Positions 1 through 5,704 of a stretch of 9,975 nucleotides of DNA are shown piece after piece. Made by a program: the position numbers and the translations under genes. The stretch lies in NCBI GenBank assembly GCA_947496835.1, contig CANMFV010000022.1:1-9975 (forward strand). The letters are read 5' to 3'. The stretch is from Flavobacteriales bacterium (GTDB taxonomy: Bacteria; Bacteroidota; Bacteroidia; Flavobacteriales_D; Crocinitomicaceae). The notes under the pieces were generated by a model. That model worked only from the letters and a program-made list of their open reading frames with translations, did no database searches and was not told the DNA's origin. Numbering within the stretch: position 1 is the stretch's first letter; every line of letters starts with the position of its first letter.

Positions 1-159
1 CGATTTCACACGAAAATCCCCAAGTTTTGTGCTTCTCCCTGGAACTATTTTAAACTTAACTTTGGCGGAAAGGATTAAATCCGTCAAGTATTCCGTGAAC
101 GCTTCTGGAGCGAAACGGTTTAAGGTTTCAATAAAATGATCTCGTTTTGAAATTGACAC
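1..159 (-). CDS. SprT-like domain protein, N-terminal 53 residues (partial at window edge)
   Basis: An open frame on the minus strand runs off the left edge of the window. It reads from a GTG (157-159) as a 53-residue N-terminus beginning MSISKRDHFIETLNRFAPEA and containing the stretch KFKIVPGRSTKLGDFR. From memory, Bacteroidota SprT-like (zinc metalloprotease-like) proteins start with a short helix and a segment of the form 'L.I...R.TK.GD.R', which this resembles. The zinc motif HExxH would lie further along, outside the window, so activity cannot be judged. The frame stays open up to a stop at 196-198 and contains no ATG. GTG at 159 is therefore the best start, with TTG at 165 or 177 as alternatives. 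The gene is divergent from the MlaE-type permease across a 72-base gap. A TAACTTTG box lies 3 bases upstream of the chosen start. The family assignment is an inference from a short fragment. Confidence 0.6.
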   Translation of the reverse strand, partial: MSISKRDHFIETLNRFAPEAFTEYLTDLILSAKVKFKIVPGRSTKLGDFRVKS

Positions 160-162
160 AAA

Positions 163-170
163 CAAAGTTA
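163..170 (-). promoter_or_regulatory. Bacteroidota-type -7 box (TAACTTTG) for the SprT-like gene
   Basis: The minus strand reads TAACTTTG here, a perfect match to the Bacteroidota TAnnTTTG consensus. It ends 3 bases before the GTG start, so transcription would begin at or next to the start codon. A TTTG upstream (186-189) is only 15 bases from the box, shorter than the usual spacing of about 19, so the -33 element is weak. Confidence 0.35.
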
Positions 171-231
171 AAAACAAAATGAAAGCAAAATCACCTTACA
201 CCACCTTAGAAAATATCCTTAACTTAGCTTC

Positions 232-975
232 GTGAAATTATTGCAGAATATAGGAAAGTACACATTGATGTTGACCATGGTTTTTACAAAACCAAAGAAA
301 TGGAAGATATTCTTTTCGCGCTTGATTAATGAGCTCGATAACATCGGTATTAGTTCGTTACCGATCGTTGGATTGATGTCTACTTTTATTGGAGGTGTAA
401 TTGCCCTGCAAACGGCATCGAACATGTCGAATCCCTTACTTCCAAAGTATACTGTTGGTTACATTACACAATCAAGTACCATTCTGGAATTTTCCCCAAC
501 CATTATTTCCCTGATTCTTGCTGGAAAAGTTGGTTCTAATGTCGCATCTGAAATTGGCACTATGCGTGTCACTGAGCAAATCGATGCCCTCGAGATTATG
601 GGCGTAAATTCCCTAAATCACCTCGTTTTACCGAAAGTGATGGCGGCAATCTTGTTTTTTCCAATTTTGATTATATTTTCGATGGCCTTGAGTATGTTAG
701 GTGGTTGGATGTCACTCATGATTTCTGATCTAACCACAACGGAGACATATGTTTTAGGATTACGCGCATTCTTCAATCCATTTCACATTACCTATGCTTT
801 AACAAAAACAGTCGTTTTTGGATTTCTAATCGTTTCGATTTCCTCATTTTATGGATATTACGTTAAAGGAGGTTCCATCAATGTTGGACTCTCTTCAACT
901 CAAGCCGTTGTAAGTAGCAGCATTGCAATTCTTATTGCAAACTTCATTTTGACTCAATTATTGCTATTGTCATGA
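232..975 (+). CDS. mlaE: MlaE-family ABC transporter permease
   Basis: This 247-residue integral inner-membrane protein matches the MlaE/YrbE permease family, which with an MlaF ATPase moves phospholipids and helps keep outer-membrane lipid asymmetry. Strongly hydrophobic stretches lie at about 43-62, 134-160, 192-212 and 222-246. The family's conserved cytoplasmic segment is present at about 101-124 (key residues: SEIGTMRVTEQIDALEIMG). Near the C-terminus STQAVVSSS matches the usual 'TT.AVV.S' motif. The GTG start gives the typical 'MK.L..IGKY' beginning and the following 'TKPKKWKIF'. No earlier in-frame ATG fits. Its last four bases overlap the start of the ATPase gene (ATGA), indicating one transcript and coupled translation. 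A near-consensus box TAACTTAG (220-227, one mismatch) sits 4 bases before the start. No MlaD (MCE), MlaB or MlaC gene is visible nearby, so the lipid-binding partner must be encoded elsewhere. Confidence 0.9.
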   Translation: MKLLQNIGKYTLMLTMVFTKPKKWKIFFSRLINELDNIGISSLPIVGLMSTFIGGVIALQTASNMSNPLLPKYTVGYITQSSTILEFSPTIISLILAGKVGSNVASEIGTMRVTEQIDALEIMGVNSLNHLVLPKVMAAILFFPILIIFSMALSMLGGWMSLMISDLTTTETYVLGLRAFFNPFHITYALTKTVVFGFLIVSISSFYGYYVKGGSINVGLSSTQAVVSSSIAILIANFILTQLLLLS

Positions 976-1739
976 TTGAAGTGAAGCATGTAAATAAGTC
1001 CTTCAATGGACAGCAGGTTCTATTTGACATAAACCATCAATTCGAAAAGGGAAAAGTTAACCTCATTATTGGTCAGTCTGGTCAAGGGAAATCTGTTTTG
1101 GCGAAATGTATGGTCGGACTTTACGAAGTAGATGATGGTCAAATTTTATTTGATGATCGAGATTTTACGCAAATGGAACATTTCGATCGAAGTAAAATTC
1201 GTGAAGAAATCGGCATGCTGTTCCAAGGTGTTGCATTATTTGACTCCCTTACTGTAGAAGAAAACATCATGTTTCCTTTAACGATGTTCACAAACATGAC
1301 GAAAGGAGAAATGCAAAAACGTGTTGATTTTTGTTTAGACCGTGTCAACTTAAGCGGAAGAAACAAATTGTTCCCTGCGGAGTGCAGTGGTGGGATGCAA
1401 AAACGCATTGGAATTGCGCGAGCGATTTCGATGAATCCAAAATACCTGTTTTGTGATGAACCAAATTCTGGTTTAGATCCAAAAACGTCGATTGTTATTG
1501 ATGGATTAATCAAAGATATTACTGCTGAATTCGATATGACTACTATTGTGATCACCCACGATATGAATAGTGTGATTGAAATAGGACAAAACATCCTTTT
1601 CATTCATCAAGGCAAGAAGTGGTGGAGTGGAGATAAAGATTCCATCATCACCACAGATAATCCTGAAATTCTAAGTTTTGTATTTGCATCTGAATTTATG
1701 AAGGAAATTCGATCCATCATGCAGGAAAAAAGAACATAA
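972..1739 (+). CDS. mlaF: MlaF-type ABC transporter ATP-binding protein
   Basis: This 255-residue cytoplasmic ATPase powers the MlaE-type permease encoded just upstream. All ABC motifs are visible: Walker A GQSGQGKS at 34-41, Q-loop Q85 in LFQG, signature CSGGMQKR at 138-145, Walker B YLFCDEP with catalytic E163, D-loop SGLDP at 166-170 and switch histidine H196 in VITHD. The signature begins with Cys where many family members have Leu. 'SGGMQKR' is the wording typical of MlaF/TTG2A-type ATPases. The ATG overlaps the permease stop codon by 4 bases. No terminator follows. Instead the tRNA-Leu promoter starts within about 40 bases, so some read-through into the tRNA is possible. In Bacteroidota this pair is often annotated only as 'ABC transporter ATP-binding protein'; phospholipid transport is inferred from the family. 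Confidence 0.92.
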   Translation: MIEVKHVNKSFNGQQVLFDINHQFEKGKVNLIIGQSGQGKSVLAKCMVGLYEVDDGQILFDDRDFTQMEHFDRSKIREEIGMLFQGVALFDSLTVEENIMFPLTMFTNMTKGEMQKRVDFCLDRVNLSGRNKLFPAECSGGMQKRIGIARAISMNPKYLFCDEPNSGLDPKTSIVIDGLIKDITAEFDMTTIVITHDMNSVIEIGQNILFIHQGKKWWSGDKDSIITTDNPEILSFVFASEFMKEIRSIMQEKRT

Positions 1740-1746
1740 TTTTCTC

Positions 1747-1783
1747 TTGACACTTTCATTTTAAAAAATTAACTTTATCTTTG
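1747..1783 (+). promoter_or_regulatory. Promoter of tRNA-Leu (TTGACA ... TATCTTTG)
   Basis: A perfect Bacteroidota -7 box TATCTTTG lies at 1776-1783. A TTGACA at 1747-1752 could serve as the -33 element, although the 26 bases between TTG and the box exceed the usual 17-23. An overlapping near-box TAACTTTA (1770-1777) would give 20. Transcription would start near 1788, leaving a 5' leader of about 60 bases before the tRNA. That leader contains a small hairpin (GGAAT 1817-1821 with ATTCC 1825-1829). Confidence 0.65.
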
Positions 1784-1846
1784 CACCCCATCATGAGAGA
1801 AATTTCATAGGGCGCGGGAATACGATTCCGATGTTTTATTAGAATT

Positions 1847-1928
1847 GCGGATGTGGTGAAATTGGTAGACACGCCAGACTTAGGATCTGGTGCCGAGAGG
1901 TATGCGGGTTCGAGTCCCTCCATCCGCA
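1847..1928 (+). tRNA. tRNA-Leu, anticodon UAG (TAG in DNA)
   Basis: This is a class II tRNA of 82 bases ending at the discriminator A1928. The acceptor stem is GCGGATG (1847-1853) paired with CATCCGC (1921-1927). The anticodon stem is CCAGA/TCTGG (1874-1878/1886-1890) around the loop CTTAGGA, placing the anticodon TAG at 1881-1883, which reads CUN leucine codons, CUA by Watson-Crick pairing. The long variable arm (TGCC ... GGTA, 1891-1902) is characteristic of leucine tRNA. The T-loop is TTCGAGT (1909-1915). The T-stem GCGGG/CCCTC has one C-U mismatch at the second pair (1905/1919). The CCA end is not encoded, because ACA follows the acceptor stem, so it must be added enzymatically. A terminator follows 2 bases later. 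Confidence 0.97.
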
Positions 1929-1930
1929 CA

Positions 1931-1963
1931 AAAGGTCTCGTTGATAACGAGGCCTTTTTTTTT
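1931..1963 (+). terminator. Intrinsic terminator after tRNA-Leu
   Basis: The stem GGTCTCGTT (1934-1942) pairs with AACGAGGCC (1946-1954) around a GAT loop, with one G-T wobble and flanking A-T pairs, and is followed by nine Ts (1955-1963). This is a strong Rho-independent terminator, only 28 bases before the trigger factor start codon. Confidence 0.9.
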
Positions 1964-1991
1964 AACATAAATTGATAAAAAACACAACAAA

Positions 1992-3344
1992 ATGAACATT
2001 ACTCGTCAAGAAGTAGATGCACAGAATGCTGTACTTAAAGTGAACATTGCTCCAGCTGATTACCAAGGAAAAGTGAAAGCTTCTTTGGAGAAATATAGAA
2101 AAACTGCTAAAATCCCAGGTTTTCGCCCAGGGAATATTCCAATGGCACTTATCCAAAAACAAGTTGGAAGATCCGTTTTAGCGGAAGAGTTAAATAAGTT
2201 GACGAATGACGCTTTGTACAGATATATTTTGGATGAGAAATTGGAAATCCTAGGTAATCCAATCCCGAAAGCAGATGAAGGAATGACAGGAAGTTTCGAA
2301 CAACCTGAAAATTTTGAATTTTCCTTTGAAATTGGTTACAGCCCATCTTTTGAATTACCGATTAATCCAAAATCAAAATTCGATTATGCAACCGTTAAAA
2401 TAGACAAAGACTTAATTAATAAGCAAGTAGAAGATTTACGTCGTCGTTACGGAAAACTCGTTTCTTCTGATTCAGTAGGTGACAAGGATATGGTCATGGG
2501 TAAATTCGAGGAAAGAGAAGCTGATGGTTCTTTGAAAACAGACGGAATCAGTCACTCATCTACTATTTCAATGGAATTCCTTGAGAATAAAACGGGAATC
2601 AAGGCTTTGAAAGGAAAGAAAGTGAATGAGGTTGTTGAGTTGGATCCGAAAAATGTTTCCAAAGACGACAAAGATTGCGCGTCCTTATTAGGAATTTCGG
2701 AAGATCAAGTTGCAGACCTGACTTCGAATTTTCAATTTACTATTGCAGACGTGAAACGCATGGAAATGGCGGATTTAAACGAGGAATTATATACTAAGTT
2801 ATTCGCAGAGGAAGTTAAGACGGAAGAAGAACTTCACGCGCGTATTTCCATCGATCTTACACGTATGTTTGCGGAGGATACAGACCGTATCTTCACTCGA
2901 AATGTGTATAATCATTTAGTGAACGAAACAAAAATGATTTTCCCTGAAACGTTCTTGAAAAGATGGATTCAAGTCTCTTCGGAGAAACCGGTTACAGAAG
3001 ATGAAATCGAAGCAGAGTTTGATGCTTACTTGAAATCATTGAAGTGGCAGTTGATTCAAACGCGTATTTTCAAAGACAATAACATTCAATTGACAAACCA
3101 AGAAGTGATGGATTACACGAAAGGATTATTGGTTGGTAATTACGCACAATATGGTTTGCCAGCTCCGGATGATCAAGAATTAACAGAAACGGCTGCACGT
3201 TTGTTGCAAAACAAAGAACAGGCCAATGGAATCTACGATCGATTGGCTGAACAAAAACTGACAGACTTCTTCAAAACGACAGTGAACTTGGTGAAAAAAG
3301 AAGTGAAATACGATGACTTTATTAAATTGGCATCTGCGCAATAA
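1992..3344 (+). CDS. tig: Trigger factor (ribosome-bound chaperone)
   Basis: This 450-residue protein is trigger factor, which binds at the ribosomal exit tunnel and shields nascent chains. The ribosome-binding loop is clear: IPGFRPGNIP at 41-50 contains the family's GFRxGxxP signature. An N-terminal domain covers about 1-130. A middle FKBP-like region of about 165-255 is divergent, as is common in this phylum, so prolyl isomerase activity is uncertain. The rest is the helical chaperone domain (about 265-440). The length is close to the usual 430-450. The ATG at 1992 gives the standard 'MNITRQEVDAQNA' opening and is preceded by an A-rich leader without a Shine-Dalgarno motif. There is almost no space for a promoter between the tRNA terminator and the ATG, so expression may depend on read-through from the tRNA promoter or on a promoter inside the tRNA region. 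A long hairpin follows the gene. Confidence 0.96.
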   Translation: MNITRQEVDAQNAVLKVNIAPADYQGKVKASLEKYRKTAKIPGFRPGNIPMALIQKQVGRSVLAEELNKLTNDALYRYILDEKLEILGNPIPKADEGMTGSFEQPENFEFSFEIGYSPSFELPINPKSKFDYATVKIDKDLINKQVEDLRRRYGKLVSSDSVGDKDMVMGKFEEREADGSLKTDGISHSSTISMEFLENKTGIKALKGKKVNEVVELDPKNVSKDDKDCASLLGISEDQVADLTSNFQFTIADVKRMEMADLNEELYTKLFAEEVKTEEELHARISIDLTRMFAEDTDRIFTRNVYNHLVNETKMIFPETFLKRWIQVSSEKPVTEDEIEAEFDAYLKSLKWQLIQTRIFKDNNIQLTNQEVMDYTKGLLVGNYAQYGLPAPDDQELTETAARLLQNKEQANGIYDRLAEQKLTDFFKTTVNLVKKEVKYDDFIKLASAQ

Positions 3345-3362
3345 ACGTAAAAGTTTCGAATG

Positions 3363-3400
3363 ATATTAAAGGGTTGAATGTTTATTCAGTCCTTTAATAT
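3363..3400. terminator. Bidirectional hairpin between converging tig and oxyR
   Basis: A 17-pair stem (3363-3379 with 3384-3400, two G-T wobbles) closes on a 4-base loop GTTT. Its arms begin and end in A/T-rich sequence (ATATTAAAGG ... CCTTTAATAT), so it can form on transcripts from either strand. The right arm includes the oxyR stop codon (3394-3396). The T-tracts are poor on both sides, so it may act as a terminator or a 3'-end stabiliser. Confidence 0.6.
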
Positions 3401-4320
3401 TTCCAATCTAAAACCTGGAGCTGCTTGAGTTTTTTTGTTTGTCCAAATACAAATTGAATACTTCTCGCAAGTGCTTCAATGCTTTGCATCTTGGCAGTTC
3501 TATTCGAACATAAAGCAATGATTTCACGTGCAGGTGAAGCTGACATGTCACGGATGGTTTTAATTCCAGCTTGTTGTATTTTAGTCAGCGGAAAATTACC
3601 TGGAATCAATGTGTAGCCACCATGACGGTCCACCATTTCCATAATAAGCGGAATGTTTCCACCTTCGTAATTCCACTCGTTTTCATTTAACGTTTTTTTC
3701 AATTGGCAAAAATGAATCATTTGCGTTCGAAGGCAATTCCCTTGATTTAAAAGCCAAGGATGCATTTGTTGTAAGTCGGATAAGGACAGGGTTTCTGCGC
3801 TTACTTCGGGAGCATAAACAAATATTTCCTCTTGAAATAGAGGGATACTTCGTAGGCGTTGATCCATGTGTGGACCAGCAATAATTCCCAAATCAATTTC
3901 TTTTCGATCCATTGCTTCCAATACTTCCGTCGTCTTCATTTCGTGAATACTCAATTTGATTTTATCAAACGTTTTTTGCCATTCACCAAAAAGTGCAGGA
4001 ATCAAATAACAAGCTACAGTTGGAATGATACCTAGTCGAATTTCTTCTTTCACATTTCCTTTTAATTGTTCAGATAACCACTTAATTTTTTCGTTCTCAT
4101 TGAGAAGTTCGCGGAGAATAGGTAGTAACTTTTCACCAGATGGTGTCAAACTTAAGGGATTCGAATCTCGGTCAAAAACCAAATAACCGAGTTGATCCTC
4201 TGCTTTTTTGATTTGCATGGAAAGCGTTGGCTGTGTAACAAAACAGCGCTCACTAGCCCGTTGGAATTGTTGCTCTTCGCTCAGAACGACAATGTAGTGC
4301 ATTTGTTGAATGGATATCAT
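3394..4320 (-). CDS. oxyR: OxyR-type LysR-family peroxide-sensing regulator
   Basis: This 308-residue LysR-family regulator has the N-terminal winged helix-turn-helix at about 18-45 (key stretch FQRASERCFVTQPTLSMQI), a linker helix, and an effector domain. The decisive feature is the pair of redox cysteines in NQGNCLRTQMIHFC, C196 and C205. This matches E. coli OxyR C199/C208 in spacing and in the 'C-L-R-x-Q' wording, so disulfide-based H2O2 sensing is likely. The start was set at the ATG at 4320, giving MISIQQMHYIVVL, which aligns with the usual OxyR opening. An in-frame ATG at 4365 would add 15 residues (rich in Phe, Ile and Tyr) from promoter sequence and is unlikely. The gene is divergent from the peroxiredoxin operon across 190 bases, the classic arrangement for a LysR regulator and its target. 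The stop lies inside a hairpin shared with tig. Confidence 0.92.
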   Translation of the reverse strand: MISIQQMHYIVVLSEEQQFQRASERCFVTQPTLSMQIKKAEDQLGYLVFDRDSNPLSLTPSGEKLLPILRELLNENEKIKWLSEQLKGNVKEEIRLGIIPTVACYLIPALFGEWQKTFDKIKLSIHEMKTTEVLEAMDRKEIDLGIIAGPHMDQRLRSIPLFQEEIFVYAPEVSAETLSLSDLQQMHPWLLNQGNCLRTQMIHFCQLKKTLNENEWNYEGGNIPLIMEMVDRHGGYTLIPGNFPLTKIQQAGIKTIRDMSASPAREIIALCSNRTAKMQSIEALARSIQFVFGQTKKLKQLQVLDWKY

Positions 4321-4354
4321 ATAAATAAAATCTATGTAAATATAAAAAGTATTG

Positions 4355-4373
4355 AATAAATACATGGTTTATT
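4355..4373. promoter_or_regulatory. Candidate OxyR operator (AATAAA-N7-TTTATT dyad)
   Basis: A perfect inverted repeat, AATAAA (4355-4360) and TTTATT (4368-4373) with a 7-base spacer, lies between oxyR and the peroxiredoxin gene, just upstream of the distal -7 box at 4380. Position and dyad form suit a LysR-family site, but the AT-rich context makes chance likely. A second candidate is ATAA-N7-CTAT at 4321-4335, one base from the E. coli half-site ATAG-N7-CTAT, directly next to the oxyR start codon. Confidence 0.25.
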
Positions 4374-4379
4374 TGAGCT

Positions 4380-4387
4380 TATCTTTG
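4380..4387 (+). promoter_or_regulatory. Distal -7 box (TATCTTTG) upstream of the peroxiredoxin operon
   Basis: This is a perfect TAnnTTTG match on the plus strand, 123 bases before the peroxiredoxin ATG. It would give a long untranslated leader. A TTG at 4352-4354 is 25 bases upstream, rather far for a -33 element. It lies next to the candidate operator dyad, so it is the promoter most likely to respond to OxyR. Confidence 0.4.
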
Positions 4388-4469
4388 CCGAACAAAAAAC
4401 AAAAAAGGATTTGGCTGCGATTTGGAATTTTAAGCGACTTTTTGTAGGTGGAAGAAAACCTTTTCGCCG

Positions 4470-4477
4470 TAACTTTG
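4470..4477 (+). promoter_or_regulatory. Proximal -7 box (TAACTTTG) of the peroxiredoxin operon
   Basis: This is a perfect TAnnTTTG match ending 33 bases before the peroxiredoxin ATG, which would give an AT-rich leader of about 28 bases typical of the phylum. The nearest TTTG (4441-4444) leaves 25 bases, more than the usual spacing. This is the better candidate for the basal promoter. Confidence 0.5.
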
Positions 4478-4510
4478 TACTAATAAATAGTAACTAATTA
4501 AATAAATTAT

Positions 4511-5131
4511 ATGTCAACATTTGTAGGAAAACAATTTCCAGACGTAACTGTCAAAGCAATCGATGAAATGGGTGATGCATTTCAAATCAATGTTCTTCAA
4601 CAAGCAATCGATAACAAGAAAAAAGTGGTTTTATTCTGGTATCCAAAAGATTTCACGTTTGTTTGTCCTACGGAGATTCATGCGTTTCAAGAGGCATCTG
4701 CTGAATTCGCTAAAAGAAATACAATCGTAATTGGTGCATCTTGTGATACTGCTGAAGTACACTTTGCTTGGTTAAACACGGCAAAAGATAACGGTGGAAT
4801 CGAAGGAGTGAAATTTCCAATCATCGCAGATTCAACGCGTAACTTGGCAATGGAGTTAGGTATTTTGGATTACGACATGTTCGATGAAGATTCAGTTGGT
4901 GATAACGTTCCTTACCGTGCAACATATTTGTTAGACGAAACTGGAATGGTATTCCATGAATCAATTAATCATTTCCCTGTTGGACGTAACGTACAAGAGT
5001 ACATTCGTTTGATTGATGCATTTACACATGTTCAACAACATGGTGAGGTTTGTCCAGCAAACTGGGAAGAAGGAAAAGACGCAATGAATGCTACGCGCAA
5101 CGGTGTTGCAGATTACTTAAGCAAACACTAA
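4511..5131 (+). CDS. Typical 2-Cys peroxiredoxin (AhpC/Prx1 type)
   Basis: This 206-residue thiol peroxidase reduces H2O2, organic peroxides and possibly peroxynitrite in the cytoplasm. The peroxidatic cysteine is C52 in FTFVCPTE. The resolving cysteine is C181 in GEVCPANW, and the conserved active-site arginine is R136 in PYRATYLLD. The C-terminus ends YLSKH, and the loop corresponding to GGLG reads GGIEG. The two sequence marks of over-oxidation-sensitive peroxiredoxins (GGLG and YF) are therefore only partly kept. The ATG at 4511 gives the standard MSTFVGKQFPDV opening. It is the first gene of an operon with the thioredoxin-like gene 6 bases downstream and is divergent from oxyR. The likely electron donor is that thioredoxin-like protein or the general thioredoxin system; no AhpF is seen. 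Two -7 boxes upstream suggest basal and inducible transcription. Confidence 0.95.
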   Translation: MSTFVGKQFPDVTVKAIDEMGDAFQINVLQQAIDNKKKVVLFWYPKDFTFVCPTEIHAFQEASAEFAKRNTIVIGASCDTAEVHFAWLNTAKDNGGIEGVKFPIIADSTRNLAMELGILDYDMFDEDSVGDNVPYRATYLLDETGMVFHESINHFPVGRNVQEYIRLIDAFTHVQQHGEVCPANWEEGKDAMNATRNGVADYLSKH

Positions 5132-5137
5132 TTAATC

Positions 5138-5452
5138 ATGTTTACTGAATTAACGGAAGATCATTTGGATCAACTTTTGGCAAAGAACCCAAAAGTTATG
5201 GTGCAGTATGGAGCGACGTGGTGCGGGAATTGCAAAATCACCAAACCAAAATTCAAACGCATGGCTGAGGAAAATGAAGGTATTGAGTTTTATTACATCG
5301 ATGCAGAAAAACTTCCGAATTCACGTCAATTTGCGAATGTAAGCAACTTGCCAACTTTTGCCGGATTCGTAAATGGATCTCTCGTAAAAGAAGCGCAGGG
5401 AAATAAAATAGAAACCATTCAAGAAGTATTAAATGCGGTTACCAGTCATTAA
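5138..5452 (+). CDS. Thioredoxin-family protein with WCGNC active site
   Basis: This 104-residue single-domain thioredoxin-fold protein has no signal peptide and is therefore cytoplasmic. The active site is WCGNC (C29 and C32), with Asn where canonical thioredoxin has Pro. The cis-proline is P72 in NLPTFAGF. The gene starts 6 bases after the peroxiredoxin stop and overlaps the next gene by 20 bases, so it is an operon member and a plausible dedicated reductant for the peroxiredoxin. The CGNC motif should alter redox potential and pKa relative to CGPC, but the direction cannot be read from sequence. No Shine-Dalgarno is present, and translation may be coupled to the upstream gene. Reductase activity is established for the family, while pairing with this peroxiredoxin is inferred from the context. 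Confidence 0.92.
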   Translation: MFTELTEDHLDQLLAKNPKVMVQYGATWCGNCKITKPKFKRMAEENEGIEFYYIDAEKLPNSRQFANVSNLPTFAGFVNGSLVKEAQGNKIETIQEVLNAVTSH

Positions 5453-5687
5453 ACACATCGTCGAATTCATTGAAAACAATGATGAAGACTACGTAATTGA
5501 AACCATGGAAACACTCGAGAATTTAATCGAGGCTCCAGGAATCAAGGACGAAGAATTAGATGTAATCGGCGAGTTATTGTCGAATTATTCTGGCGCATTA
5601 GAAGTGCACAAAGACATTCAAATGGGAACAGCTAAAAGAGATGCATTGAATGCATTCATGAAGCGTGTAACCGGTTCGATAGACTAA
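5433..5687 (+). CDS. Small conserved-looking acidic protein of unknown function in the peroxide operon
   Basis: This is an 84-residue protein, probably helical and rich in Glu/Asp, without cysteines, membrane segments or a signal peptide. Notable segments are MRLPVIKHIVEFIENNDEDY at the N-terminus, DEELDVIGELLSNYSGA in the middle and DALNAFMKRVTGSID at the C-terminus. From memory it resembles a short Bacteroidota family found next to thioredoxin and peroxiredoxin genes (possibly listed as DUF6952, which I cannot verify). Its ATG lies 20 bases inside the thioredoxin-like gene in another frame, so translation is very probably coupled. A strong terminator follows, making it the last operon gene. 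Lacking Cys, it is not itself a thiol enzyme. It might act as an adaptor or assembly partner of the redox pair, but nothing in the sequence proves this. Confidence 0.85.
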   Translation: MRLPVIKHIVEFIENNDEDYVIETMETLENLIEAPGIKDEELDVIGELLSNYSGALEVHKDIQMGTAKRDALNAFMKRVTGSID

Positions 5688-5701
5688 ACTTGACTAAACT
5701 T
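5682..5701 (+). repeat. Perfect tandem duplication of GACTAAACTT
   Basis: Two adjacent identical 10-base copies (5682-5691 and 5692-5701) span the end of the small acidic protein gene. The first copy contains its last sense codon and its TAA stop. The second lies between that stop and the terminator stem. It looks like a slippage duplication that left the coding sequence unchanged. Confidence 0.85.
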
Positions 5702-5704
5702 ATG

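Noticed and set aside
1139..1603. 154-codon minus-strand frame inside the ABC ATPase gene
   Set aside because: It is a shadow of a gene with every ABC motif intact on the plus strand, and there is no promoter or family resemblance.
1811..1831. Possible tRNA T-arm relic in the tRNA-Leu leader
   Set aside because: The hairpin GGAAT-ACG-ATTCC superficially resembles a T-arm, but the loop lacks TTCRA and no other tRNA parts surround it.
1756..1968. 70-codon minus-strand frame across the tRNA-Leu gene and terminator
   Set aside because: It is antisense to a well-folded tRNA. The 'RMEGLEPA' wording is the usual artefact of translating tRNA complements.
4321..4365. 15-residue N-terminal extension of OxyR from an upstream ATG
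   Set aside because: The extension is encoded by AT-rich promoter sequence and does not resemble OxyR N-termini. The ATG at 4320 fits the family.
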